This document shows positions 42,837-51,210 of a DNA stretch of 64,000 nucleotides, piece after piece. Origin of the DNA: Hyphomicrobium methylovorum (GTDB lineage Bacteria > Pseudomonadota > Alphaproteobacteria > Rhizobiales > Hyphomicrobiaceae); the NCBI RefSeq assembly GCF_013626205.1, contig NZ_QHJE01000001.1, forward strand, positions 1,302,001-1,366,000, given 5' to 3'. Below the pieces are notes generated by a model. The model was not told the origin of the DNA, searched no databases, and saw nothing but the letters and a program-made list of their open reading frames with translations. The stretch's first letter is position 1. Every line of letters begins with the position of its first letter. Both the position numbers and the translations under genes were made by a program.

Positions 42837-44690
42837 CTATGAATGCGCACGAGCAGGCGCCTGGACGATATTAGAAGCGGTCACTTCTGCCGATGAATCG
42901 GCGCGCGCTTCAACAGCATTTGCTTTCAGCGCGTTTGTTCGCACCGAGCGCAGAAAATCCGCCATCAAATTAAACACAGGCTCCGAGTTGTGCTGCCGAG
43001 CCGACGAGTAGCTACTGCCAAGCGACTTGGTGAAATCGAGCACGACGATGCGCGCATTCGGAAAAATCGCGCGGGCGCGTTTTGTGAGAATCGCGATGGT
43101 TCGTTCGCTGATTCCCCCAACGGTATTTATCGCGACAACTTCTGGGTGGTAAGATGCGTCGACCTCCGAAAGCGCCGTCAGCCCAGATGCGTGCGTCAAG
43201 CCGAGCGTGCTGTCCGGCAATTCCTCGTTCGCCACGCATTCCGCAAACCGCGTGGCTAGTATGTCAACTGATCCTCGCGCCGGAACGATGATGACTTGCG
43301 GGGACTCGATTTCGGCGCGTTCGGGGCATCTCGCCTTTACGATCTTGTCAATGGTCGCTTCCAATTCATCGAGATCTTCCGTGTCCAAGCGGCCTCGCCG
43401 ACGGTCGTTCTCTGCGAGGAGAAGTGCCGGAAAGATGATCTCATCAATGGCGTGGGCAACGGGGCGCCCTTCCTCTTCCTCCTCAATCTGTTTCGACGCG
43501 GCCATTGCGTCACCGGAAAGAAGCCGATGATAGAAATCATACGGCTTCGATAGAGGCGGCTCATTTCCGAGCAACACGGATACAAAGGAAAGCTCCGGGA
43601 CGTACTTGCCAAGTACGACGATCAGCAAGGTCAATGGGGCGGCCAAAACGAGACCGATAGGACCCCACACCGACGTCCAGAAACTTGCCGATAGCACCAT
43701 GGCGAACGGAGATAGCCCTGCGCGCTTCCCAAGCACCAGCGGCTCAAGGACTTGGCCCATGATCGGCTCACCGACGAGAAAGAGCACAAGAGTCATGATC
43801 GCCTTCGTCCAACCAGGATCGACGGCTGCAGCGAGAAGAATTGGCGGGATCGCGGCTATGAAGATGCCGATGAAAGGAACGAAGCGCATGACGAACGCGA
43901 CGACGCCCCAGAGCGCCGCATTCGGCACGCCGATAAGGAGAAGCGCGCATCCAACGACAAAACCAAATCCCGCATTGAGGATGAGCTGACCAATGAACAA
44001 GTCTGACAGACGTTCGCCAGCGTCCGACATAGCGGCGGTCGTCTCGCTCATGTTCTCGGTGCCGAGGACGCGAACGACGCGATCGCGCAAATCTCGATAT
44101 TGGAGCAGCAGAAACAGCGTGAACAAAAATGTCAGTGCTGTCTGTGCGAGTGGCTCAGCAAGTATGCTTAGGCCGCGCCACCCAGAACTTTCGTCCGAGG
44201 TGACGATAATGGTGCGCTTCGCTGCCTCATCCGTCGCTGGAGGGGACGTCTGTGCTCCCGGAGCTGCGGCTGGATCCTCGCCAATATGGAGTTCCCGCGA
44301 AATCATCGTTCGATAGGTCGACACCGCATCGATCGCGCGGGAGACGATACCGCTCGGCGCGGAGCTTGCCGAAACGCTGCGGACTTTCTCGACTACGTTG
44401 GTGCGATAGGCCGGAAGCTCGGCGGCAAGGGATAGCAATTGCGAACTTAGCGCAATTGACGCTCCTAGAAGAACTGCGCTCACAAGGCCGACGACGGTCG
44501 TTACCGCAAGCCACTCAGGAAATTTGACTTGAGTAAGCCAGCGCACCATCGGCACGAGGATGAAGCACGCTATGACCGACAGAGCCAAAGGCATCAGGAT
44601 GTCGCGTCCGACCACGAGCAGCGTGATCACGAGCGCCGCTGTTATGAGCGCTGCCGACAAGGTACGCAGGGAATTTGAGATTAACGGCAT
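42837..44690 (-). CDS. AI-2E/PerM-family permease with a long cytoplasmic tail
   Basis: The first 370 residues have about eight hydrophobic helices and the family blocks LNAGFGFVVGCALLLIGVPNA and VPFIGIFIAAIPPILLA seen in AI-2E/PerM permeases, which move small molecules or ions; the substrate is unknown. The usual length is about 350. Here some 240 extra residues follow: a charged linker, then an alternating strand/helix domain (VIIVPARGSVDILATRFAEC to IVVLDFTKSLGSSYSSARQH). That tail looks like a soluble Rossmann- or receiver-like sensor domain, but I cannot name it. Divergent from the DUF883-like gene. Confidence 0.8.
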   Translation of the reverse strand: MPLISNSLRTLSAALITAALVITLLVVGRDILMPLALSVIACFILVPMVRWLTQVKFPEWLAVTTVVGLVSAVLLGASIALSSQLLSLAAELPAYRTNVVEKVRSVSASSAPSGIVSRAIDAVSTYRTMISRELHIGEDPAAAPGAQTSPPATDEAAKRTIIVTSDESSGWRGLSILAEPLAQTALTFLFTLFLLLQYRDLRDRVVRVLGTENMSETTAAMSDAGERLSDLFIGQLILNAGFGFVVGCALLLIGVPNAALWGVVAFVMRFVPFIGIFIAAIPPILLAAAVDPGWTKAIMTLVLFLVGEPIMGQVLEPLVLGKRAGLSPFAMVLSASFWTSVWGPIGLVLAAPLTLLIVVLGKYVPELSFVSVLLGNEPPLSKPYDFYHRLLSGDAMAASKQIEEEEEGRPVAHAIDEIIFPALLLAENDRRRGRLDTEDLDELEATIDKIVKARCPERAEIESPQVIIVPARGSVDILATRFAECVANEELPDSTLGLTHASGLTALSEVDASYHPEVVAINTVGGISERTIAILTKRARAIFPNARIVVLDFTKSLGSSYSSARQHNSEPVFNLMADFLRSVRTNALKANAVEARADSSAEVTASNIVQAPARAHS

Positions 44691-44902
44691 CGTTCACACC
44701 CGGTTTTGCCCCGAGCATCGAACACGCACGATGGGAAACTTGTTCCAGTGCGGCAGCTGTAAATAGCGACGCTTGGACGCCGGCGCCGGAACTCCTCAGC
44801 TGCCGGTCAGTAATTTTTTGTTGGGGCCCCGCGAACGCCGAAACTAAAATTCAGACGTCGGCGTTTGGGAGTCAGTGTTCATTCAGAACCGCGGAGAGAC
44901 CC

Positions 44903-45148
44903 ATGGCGACAACGTCGCAGCAAGATACCCATAACACCGTCAAAGATCTGACCGGCCAAGCCAAAGCCGCGATCGATAGTACGGCTGATACCGTTCACGA
45001 TGCGGCACGTGAAGCGCGGCGCCATGTTGGCGCTGTTGGCGGCAACTTCAATACGGCCCTCGATAAATCGTTGAAAAATCAGCCCTACACCACCCTCGTC
45101 ATGGCGGGCTTGGTCGGGCTGGTCGTCGGCGCCCTCTGGAAGTCGTGA
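44903..45148 (+). CDS. DUF883/ElaB-like membrane-anchored protein
   Basis: ATG 44903 follows GGAGAG. The 81 residues have an amphipathic helical part (TVKDLTGQAKAAIDSTADTV and following, with Ala/Arg heptads) and a C-terminal membrane helix with the GLVGLVVGALW ending typical of the DUF883/ElaB/YqjD group. In E. coli such proteins bind ribosomes at the membrane in stationary phase. It begins a four-gene plus-strand row with 45184, 45676 and 45944, small membrane or stress-type proteins. Confidence 0.75.
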   Translation: MATTSQQDTHNTVKDLTGQAKAAIDSTADTVHDAAREARRHVGAVGGNFNTALDKSLKNQPYTTLVMAGLVGLVVGALWKS

Positions 45149-45183
45149 AGTCATCTAGGTCGCTTTGAAGGGCGGATAAGCGC

Positions 45184-45648
45184 GTGATCTCAATTCTTGG
45201 AACTGCGAAGCGGTCTTTAGATAGTACGGTCGATTCCTATCTCGGCCGGTTGGCGTTTGCTGCCTGCATTCTTGGTGCAGGCGGCTTCGCCCTGGCAGGG
45301 CTTTGGGTATTTTTGAGCGAGCGATACGATACCATCGTCGCCAGTTTCAGTCTTGCGGGCTTGCTGGCAATCGCCGCTTTGATCATCCATTTCTCGATTC
45401 TCGCGGCCGAAAAGCGCGCGAACCGGGATATAGCCGTCGTCGAGAAGACGCTTGAGAAGAACGTTTTTCCGGTGACGAACGCACTACCGTTCGATTTGCC
45501 GACGGCGCTCACGGTCTTGCCGATTGTTCTGCCGCTCTTGCGATCGCTGCGGCCGCTGCTGCCCATCGTTTTGGTTGCGGGTCTCGCGGTTGGATATCTC
45601 GTGCTTACCTCACCGAAGGACAATTCTGACAAGACTGCATCGGCGTGA
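45184..45648 (+). CDS. Small membrane protein (154 aa), holin-X-like shape
   Basis: Starts with GTG at 45184, 36 bases after the DUF883 gene. Three hydrophobic helices (about 21-43, 55-77 and 110-140) frame a short basic loop. The arrangement resembles phage holin-X or YqjE-type proteins that commonly follow DUF883 genes, although the sequence itself gives no decisive motif. YqjD-YqjE-YqjK is the known E. coli trio, which supports an envelope-stress role for this row. This is inference from order and topology. Confidence 0.65.
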   Translation: MISILGTAKRSLDSTVDSYLGRLAFAACILGAGGFALAGLWVFLSERYDTIVASFSLAGLLAIAALIIHFSILAAEKRANRDIAVVEKTLEKNVFPVTNALPFDLPTALTVLPIVLPLLRSLRPLLPIVLVAGLAVGYLVLTSPKDNSDKTASA

Positions 45649-45675
45649 GCGTACGCTTTCCAGCAGGAGGAAATC

Positions 45676-45891
45676 ATGAGCGGCAGAAAGAAGACGAGGC
45701 CGGAACAAGACTCGGAACTCAACGAGTCTCTAAAAGAGACTTTTCCCGGCAGTGATGCGCTTGCCTCGAACGTTACGGACGATCCGGCGGTTCGCCCCGT
45801 CAACCGGCAGCCACCGAAGATCGACAAAGATCTTGTCGATCGCCTTGCAAAACAGGCCAAGCAAGCGGGGACCAAGAACCCATCGCGTTAA
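45676..45891 (+). CDS. Small polar hypothetical protein (71 aa)
   Basis: The ATG at 45676 follows AGGAGG, an ideal ribosome-binding site. The 71 residues are strongly charged (KKTRPEQDSELNESLKETFP to KIDKDLVDRLAKQAKQAG), without hydrophobic segments. LNESLKETFPGSDALA resembles a short motif seen in many small alphaproteobacterial stress proteins. No named function. Part of the 44903-46168 row. Confidence 0.65.
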   Translation: MSGRKKTRPEQDSELNESLKETFPGSDALASNVTDDPAVRPVNRQPPKIDKDLVDRLAKQAKQAGTKNPSR

Positions 45892-45943
45892 GACGAGAAT
45901 CAATGGGTTTTAAACCCGCTTTACGCGGACGCCAGGCGGCACG

Positions 45944-46168
45944 ATGGAGCGAAAGCGCATTGCAATCGATCGGAAACTTCTTTCGGCGCTTCACGAATTA
46001 TCAGAGACCAGCGGCCGACGCCTCGATAAATTGCTCAATCAAGCATTGCGCGATTTCCTAAAGAGCCAGGGTCAGCCGGTCTCGGTGGAAGACGCTCTGA
46101 AGGAAAGCACACGACGCATTCCCGCGAACGACACGCACCCCGGCAAGGTCATCAAACGCAGGCGCTAG
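45944..46168 (+). CDS. Ribbon-helix-helix-like small DNA-binding protein
   Basis: The 74-residue protein starts MERKRIAIDRKLLSALHELS and continues with a helix, GRRLDKLLNQALRDFL: a basic N-terminal strand, a helix, a turn and a second helix, as in CopG/MetJ-type ribbon-helix-helix proteins. Such proteins bind operator DNA as dimers, often as antitoxins. No toxin gene follows; the next gene is convergent. The tail is basic. Confidence 0.55.
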   Translation: MERKRIAIDRKLLSALHELSETSGRRLDKLLNQALRDFLKSQGQPVSVEDALKESTRRIPANDTHPGKVIKRRR

Positions 46169-46193
46169 CGGCTCGCGCGACCAGTACAAACTA

Positions 46194-47042
46194 TTAGCGG
46201 CCGTCGATCTTAGAAGCCATCACCGATATTGTGCGTTGATAGACGGTGGCCTTGTTCCAAGCGGCTATGGCTGCGTAGTTCGCCGAACCGGGCTCCCATG
46301 AGCCGCCTCTCTTCCAACCGTGCGCCGCAAGATAGTTAGCCGTTGAGGCCAACATGTCCGGCACGCTGTGAATGAGATCGCGATGGCCGTTTCCGTCGAA
46401 GTCTACGGCGTAGCGCATGTAAGGCGTGGGCAGGAATTGCGTCTGGCCGATCTCGCCAGCCCAGCCACCGCGAAGCTCGCTCGGTGATAGATCTCCACGC
46501 GCAACGATGCGCAGCGCATCCATAAGCTGGCCCGTGAAGAATTCCGACCGGCGGCAATCGTATGCGAGCGTTGCAAGCGAACGGATGATCGAGTAGCGCC
46601 CGCTCGTGTCGGCGCCGTAGTGGGTCTCAAGGCCCCAGATCGCGATCACAACTGCGCCCGGCACGCCATATCGCTGCTCAATCCGGTTGATCGTTGCGCG
46701 ATGCTTTTGCATCAGAGCGCGTCCGCGCGCGATCATGGCGTTGCTGACGCGCCGCGCGTAAAACTGCTCGAAGCTCAGCTTGAACGAATGCTGCCCCCGG
46801 TCGAGGCGGATAATCCTGGGATCATACGTAACACCAGCGAGCGATGACGCGATGACGCCGGGCTTAATGCCCTGCGCAGCGGCGCGAGATTTGAATTGCT
46901 CAAGCCAAGCGTTAAAGCCTGCAGGACCATTGCCGCACTGCGCGGCTACGCCTGCCGTCGGCAGCGCAAACACCGAAAGAGCCAGAGCGAAAGCTGCAAA
47001 CTTCCGTTTCGCGCCACGTCGCGCGCCGAGATCGTATCGCAT
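46194..47042 (-). CDS. Lytic murein transglycosylase, MltB-like (SLT_2)
   Basis: The 282 residues carry a signal peptide (to about residue 34, ending VAAQC; the Cys is a weak lipobox) and the SLT_2 domain. The catalytic Glu is E139 in AIWGLETHYGADTSG, with LATLAYDCRRSEFF and GGWAGEIGQTQFLPTPY following, as in MltB. The enzyme cuts peptidoglycan between MurNAc and GlcNAc, giving 1,6-anhydro ends. There is no C-terminal peptidoglycan-binding domain, so it is a short form. Confidence 0.9.
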   Translation of the reverse strand: MRYDLGARRGAKRKFAAFALALSVFALPTAGVAAQCGNGPAGFNAWLEQFKSRAAAQGIKPGVIASSLAGVTYDPRIIRLDRGQHSFKLSFEQFYARRVSNAMIARGRALMQKHRATINRIEQRYGVPGAVVIAIWGLETHYGADTSGRYSIIRSLATLAYDCRRSEFFTGQLMDALRIVARGDLSPSELRGGWAGEIGQTQFLPTPYMRYAVDFDGNGHRDLIHSVPDMLASTANYLAAHGWKRGGSWEPGSANYAAIAAWNKATVYQRTISVMASKIDGR

Positions 47043-47120
47043 CGCATCCTGCCGTTTTTGAGAACTTTAGCGGAGTATAAGGGCACGGCGCGCGGCATGC
47101 GCTGCGTCATTCGACCCGAT

Positions 47121-47438
47121 TCAATAGTTATCGACGCAGATACGACGCACCCGCATATCGTAGCCGGTGTCGTAGAAACAGCGAACGCTCGGAACCACGA
47201 CGCGTTCGTAAACGCGAACTCTTTCATATACGGCGGCAGGTCTCCGCCGGACTGGGTATGGCGCGGGGTAGAAATCGCGGCGGTAAGCCCAGCGATCATA
47301 GCAGCCGCGAAAATCCGGCGCGTGGTAGCCATAGCGGTCATAACCGCACCGACGATGCGTTGCGTCGGCGGGCGTCGATAGCGCGAACGCCGTCAAAGCA
47401 GCAGCGGCGCCTGCCGCAATGTGATGCACACGGATCAT
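47121..47438 (-). CDS. Small exported Tyr/Arg-rich protein with Cys
   Basis: ATG 47438 follows AGGGAGAG. A signal peptide (residues 1-27, ADA end) precedes a mature part rich in Tyr, Arg, Pro and Val, with four Cys. Units such as YERVRVYERVVVPSVRCF suggest extended strands. Small exported Tyr/Arg-rich proteins like this are common in Hyphomicrobiales and have no known role. It is followed at 47542-47911 by a similar but His-rich protein. Confidence 0.65.
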   Translation of the reverse strand: MIRVHHIAAGAAAALTAFALSTPADATHRRCGYDRYGYHAPDFRGCYDRWAYRRDFYPAPYPVRRRPAAVYERVRVYERVVVPSVRCFYDTGYDMRVRRICVDNY

Positions 47439-47541
47439 CGTACTCTCCCTAGGCGCCTTACCATACTTAAAAACTCGCAGCGGAAGCTTAACGTGATCGA
47501 TGTTCGATGCCTTAAGAGAGAGAAAAGAGGCTTAAAAAATG

Positions 47542-47569
47542 CTTTGGGCGCCGCATGGGGCGCCCAAAG
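47542..47569 (-). terminator. Rho-independent terminator after the His-rich protein gene
   Basis: Arms 47542-47552 and 47559-47569 pair perfectly over 11 bases around a 6-base loop. On the minus strand the stem is followed by a GCATTTTTTAAG run, a good U-tract. It lies 43 bases after the stop at 47612. Confidence 0.85.
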
Positions 47570-47611
47570 GTTTAATGAATTTCGATTGCTCGCGCGAACT
47601 GGGCGTTCAGC

Positions 47612-47911
47612 TTACCAGCCGCGGTAATGACGATGATGATGGTGGTGATGCCTGCCGCCGTACCAACGGTAAGGATATGCGGCCGCGTAATACGGATACG
47701 AACGGTAAGAGCGGCGATAGTACGTCTCTACCGGCTCGTCGTAATAATCGTAATCGTAGGCCTCGTAGCGACGCTCGACGACAACTGGGGCGCGCCGTTC
47801 GACGAACCGCTCCTCATCGCCATAGTAATAGCCAAGGTCGGCGGCGGCGGCCGATTGCGGCGCGAGACCGGCGACAGCGGAAACCGCCAGAGCGCACATC
47901 AGCATTTTCAT
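47612..47911 (-). CDS. Small exported Tyr- and His-rich protein
   Basis: The ATG at 47911 is chosen because GGGAG precedes it and it opens a clean signal peptide (MKMLMCALAVSAVAGLA, cleavage near AAA). The mature part alternates Tyr/Arg/Glu blocks and ends GGRHHHHHHRHYRGW. The eight His near the C-terminus could bind metal ions; this is inference. The family is unnamed. It ends at a strong terminator. Confidence 0.65.
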   Translation of the reverse strand: MKMLMCALAVSAVAGLAPQSAAAADLGYYYGDEERFVERRAPVVVERRYEAYDYDYYDEPVETYYRRSYRSYPYYAAAYPYRWYGGRHHHHHHRHYRGW

Positions 47912-48085
47912 GGCAATACTCCCATAAAGTCGGTGCCACCCAAAAAACATCTCTAGCGCTGAATGGTTGCTGAACGTTTTCAACGCGAGACAGAACGGCG
48001 CGCTTTTGCGTGCTGGCGTAAAGAATTGCTTAAAAGCGTGACAACGGGCGTTCCAGTTCGCGCCTAAAGGCGGCGAACAGGGAAT

Positions 48086-49519
48086 TCAGTCCGTTTCGTC
48101 GTTGCCGCCGGTCTTCGGCGCTTTCTTGTTTTTAAGGGTCGAACCCGACTCTTTGAAGTTCAGCAGGTGTGCATCGTCAGCGGAGCCCTTCGTTTCGGCT
48201 ACGACACCGAAGGGCAAAGGTTCGTCCTGCGTGTAGCGTTTGCCGAGACGGTAGGCGATCTCAGCGCGCGCCGTTTCAACGCCAAGATAGAACGCATGCC
48301 CTAGGTCGGCGCGCGTATCGAGATGCGGGAACAGTTCGAAGGGATCATCGGACACATGATGCCCGTTGCGATTGTAGATGTGCACGCCGTCTTCCGCGAC
48401 TTCGATGCGATAATTCGGATCGCGGATTTGCGCGGCGAGGTTCTTGATCTCGTCGGGCGTCGAGGAGAAACCCCGACGATCGCGAAGCGCCATCAGGCCC
48501 ATACCAAATCCCTGCGGAAGCGCATTCGCCTTTTTGGCGGCGAAGTATTCGCGGCGGGCGCGGTCGAATTCCTTGATCGCCGTCCGACAGTGAGGGCTGA
48601 CCTGCACGGCAAGCACGGCTGTGATGTGAAGTTCGGAACACAGCCCCATCAGAAGAGCATTGATGCCCGTCGTATCGGCGTCCGTCAGTTCGGTTACGTT
48701 GCCAATGCCCATCAGGATTGGCACGTCCGGACGGCGCTGCCGCAGATCGTAATAGCGCGCGATCGAGGCAGCGAATCCATAGTGGATCGGATCTAGAATA
48801 GGATCAGCGTAGTAGGGCTTTCCCTTCGCGATCATGATGTCGATGGCGCGATCGAGCGACGCCATATCGGCGGCGCCCGCAGAGACGAGGATCGGCACCG
48901 CTGGGCCTTCGTCGGCAATCGAAATGTTTTTCTCAGAGAGACTGAGCAGATAGTCGGCTCCGGCGCGAGTTGCGCGCGACAGTTCCTCCGAGTTGAAGGA
49001 ATCGACGCTGACCTTCACGCCGTCGGCCTGAAGCGCGCGAATGGTATCTTCAAGATGCGGAAACGGGCTATCCGGCAAACATCCGAGATCGATGACGTCT
49101 GCGCCGTCGGCGCGCATCTTGCGCGAGCGCTCTACGATTTGCTCGGGCGTCATAAGCGTTGCGTCGATGATCTCAGCGAAGATCGTCACGTCATGCTGGC
49201 TGAGGTCGACCTGCGCTTTCGAATGACCGAAGTATTCCGGCAGATCGGCGATTTCATCGGGGCCTCGCTCGAAACGGGTGCCGAAGAAATCGGAGAGCCG
49301 ATCGAGGTCGCCACGGAACCGTCCGGGCATCACGACACGATCTGCGCCTTCCGGCAGCTTCAGGCGGCGTTCGACGATTTCCGTCGTCATCAACGCAGCG
49401 ACTTTGACGCCGACGCTCGCGACGACCGGCTCAATATCGGGACTGTTCAATTCATCGGCGATCCGCTTGACGCGCGGCTCAGCCAACGATCCCGTTACCA
49501 GTACGACGCGCTTGGCCAT
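48086..49519 (-). CDS. Dihydropteroate synthase-like protein (DUF6513), probable methanopterin pathway
   Basis: I use ATG 49519 after GGAAGGAAG; a GTG six codons upstream is in frame. The 477-residue protein has an N-terminal DUF6513-type domain (VVLVTGSLAEPRVKRIADEL) and a TIM-barrel of the dihydropteroate synthase type, with ADVIDLGCLPDSPFPHLEDTI, VKVSVDSFNSEEL and LMGIGNVTELTDADT. This combination is known from methylotrophs that use tetrahydromethanopterin for C1 oxidation, where it is encoded among H4MPT biosynthesis genes. It is not the folate DHPS. The surrounding genes are not H4MPT genes, so the assignment rests on sequence. The charged C-terminal tail is variable. Confidence 0.85.
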   Translation of the reverse strand: MAKRVVLVTGSLAEPRVKRIADELNSPDIEPVVASVGVKVAALMTTEIVERRLKLPEGADRVVMPGRFRGDLDRLSDFFGTRFERGPDEIADLPEYFGHSKAQVDLSQHDVTIFAEIIDATLMTPEQIVERSRKMRADGADVIDLGCLPDSPFPHLEDTIRALQADGVKVSVDSFNSEELSRATRAGADYLLSLSEKNISIADEGPAVPILVSAGAADMASLDRAIDIMIAKGKPYYADPILDPIHYGFAASIARYYDLRQRRPDVPILMGIGNVTELTDADTTGINALLMGLCSELHITAVLAVQVSPHCRTAIKEFDRARREYFAAKKANALPQGFGMGLMALRDRRGFSSTPDEIKNLAAQIRDPNYRIEVAEDGVHIYNRNGHHVSDDPFELFPHLDTRADLGHAFYLGVETARAEIAYRLGKRYTQDEPLPFGVVAETKGSADDAHLLNFKESGSTLKNKKAPKTGGNDETD

Positions 49520-49654
49520 TGGCCGACTTCCTTCCACACAAGTGTAACCCTACCGCCGGGTTTGAACGTAACGCATTGCCACGGCGGGCTGGACGACCGA
49601 CAACGTAGCCGATTTGCGCCGCTTCTGTGGGTGCGACTTGGAGACGATTAACGC

Positions 49655-50425
49655 ATGAAGAAAGTGCTGCTGATCGGTATCGGCGCCGGGCACCCCGACC
49701 ATCTGACGATACAGGCCGTAAAGGCCCTGAATACCGTCGATGTTTTCTTTTTCCTGGACAAGGGTGAGGTCAAAAGCGATCTGGCCAATTTCCGGAAATC
49801 CATCTGCGAGCGCTTCATTGAGGGACGTACGTACCGCTTCGTCGAGGCCGCCAGCCCCGTGCGCGATGCGAAGGCGGCGGACTATGCCGCCGGGGTGCGT
49901 GCCTGGCATGACGACAAAGCGACAATCGTCGGCCGCATGATCGCCGAAGAGCTTGCAGACGGGCAGGTTGGCGCGTTTCTGGTTTGGGGCGATCCGTCGC
50001 TCTACGATAGTACTATCCGCGTCATTGAAGACGTTCTGCGCTCAGGCCGCGTCGCCTTCGCGTATGAGGTGATCCCCGGCATTACGAGCGTGCAGGCGCT
50101 GGCGGCGCAGCACAAAATCGCGCTGAATACGATCGGCGGACCGATCCAGATTACCACCGGCAGACGGATCAAGGACGGATTTCCGGAGGGCGCCGACACC
50201 GCCGTCGTGATGCTTGATGACGGCTCCGGGCTTCAAGCCATTGGCGGAGACGATCTTGAAATTCACTGGGGCGCTTACCTCGGCACGTCCGACGAAATTC
50301 TGATAGCGGGCAAGCTTTCCGACCAAGCCGAAGAGATCGCGCGTGTGCGCGAACAAGCGCGCGCTCGGAAAGGCTGGATCATGGATACGTACGTCCTCAA
50401 GCGCGTTCAGAAGAGTGAGCGCTGA
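49655..50425 (+). CDS. cobF: Precorrin-6A synthase (deacetylating)
   Basis: CobF methylates precorrin-5 at C1 with loss of the acetyl group, in the aerobic branch of cobalamin synthesis. The 256 residues show the tetrapyrrole methylase fold: KKVLLIGIGAGHPDHLTIQA at the start, VWGDPSLYDSTIRV and YEVIPGITSVQALAAQHKIA for SAM binding, and the C-terminal LGTSDEILIAG block. It is a lone cob gene here, 135 bases after the divergent DHPS-like gene, so the rest of the cobalamin pathway lies elsewhere. A B12 riboswitch is seen at 39.7 kb but not in front of this gene. Confidence 0.92.
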   Translation: MKKVLLIGIGAGHPDHLTIQAVKALNTVDVFFFLDKGEVKSDLANFRKSICERFIEGRTYRFVEAASPVRDAKAADYAAGVRAWHDDKATIVGRMIAEELADGQVGAFLVWGDPSLYDSTIRVIEDVLRSGRVAFAYEVIPGITSVQALAAQHKIALNTIGGPIQITTGRRIKDGFPEGADTAVVMLDDGSGLQAIGGDDLEIHWGAYLGTSDEILIAGKLSDQAEEIARVREQARARKGWIMDTYVLKRVQKSER

Positions 50426-50537
50426 CGTATCATTCTATTTGTATCTAAATTGGAACCAGACTGCGTATCTATCTGGCATTGCGACTTAGCTGTCTACAAA
50501 CCATCTTACGGGCCACAGACGGCTTACGGAGGCAGCT

Positions 50538-51137
50538 ATGAGCAAAGTTCTCGTTCTTTACTATTCCAGCTACGGGCACATCGAGCAGATGGCTCAAAGC
50601 GTGGCTGAAGGTGCCCGCGAGGCTGGCGCTGATGTGCAGATCAAGAGGGTGCCGGAGTTGGTACCCGAAGAGGCAGCGAGAGCGAGCCATTTCAAGCTCG
50701 ATCAGGCGGCGCCGATTGCAACGGTCGATGAGCTTCCGAACTACGACGCGATCATCATCGGCGTTCCGACGCGCTTTGGAAACATGCCAGCGCAGATGAA
50801 GAACTTTCTCGATCAGACCGGTGGGCTTTGGTTCAGCGGCAAGCTGATCGGCAAAGTCGGAAGCGTGTTCACATCGACGGCCACGCAGCACGGCGGACAG
50901 GAAAGCACGATCCTCTCCACCCATACCGTTCTTCTGCATCACGGCATGGTCATCGTCGGTCTGCCTTACTCGTTTCAAGGGCAGATGGGTGTCAAGGAAG
51001 TCACCGGGGGTTCGCCCTACGGCGCTTCAACCATCGCCGACGGAGACGGGTCGCGGCAGCCATCCGCGAATGAGCTCGCAGGTGCGCGCTTCCAAGGCAA
51101 GCACGTGGCTCAGATCGCAGCGAAACTCGCAGCATAA
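50538..51137 (+). CDS. wrbA: NAD(P)H:quinone oxidoreductase, WrbA type
   Basis: The 199-residue flavodoxin-like protein has [40 protein letters not shown] and the WrbA-type ending with [20 protein letters not shown]. WrbA reduces quinones by two electrons, avoiding semiquinone radicals. GGAGG lies before the ATG. It opens a row of four plus-strand genes that resemble the methylhydroquinone-response genes (mhq) of Bacillus, suggesting joint quinone detoxification. Confidence 0.9.
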   Translation: MSKVLVLYYSSYGHIEQMAQSVAEGAREAGADVQIKRVPELVPEEAARASHFKLDQAAPIATVDELPNYDAIIIGVPTRFGNMPAQMKNFLDQTGGLWFSGKLIGKVGSVFTSTATQHGGQESTILSTHTVLLHHGMVIVGLPYSFQGQMGVKEVTGGSPYGASTIADGDGSRQPSANELAGARFQGKHVAQIAAKLAA

Positions 51138-51210
51138 CCGCTGCTTGAATGCCGCCTTCGCCGGCGGCCACGTTCACTGAGACGCCCGGAAACGGGAGAA
51201 AGGAATTGTC

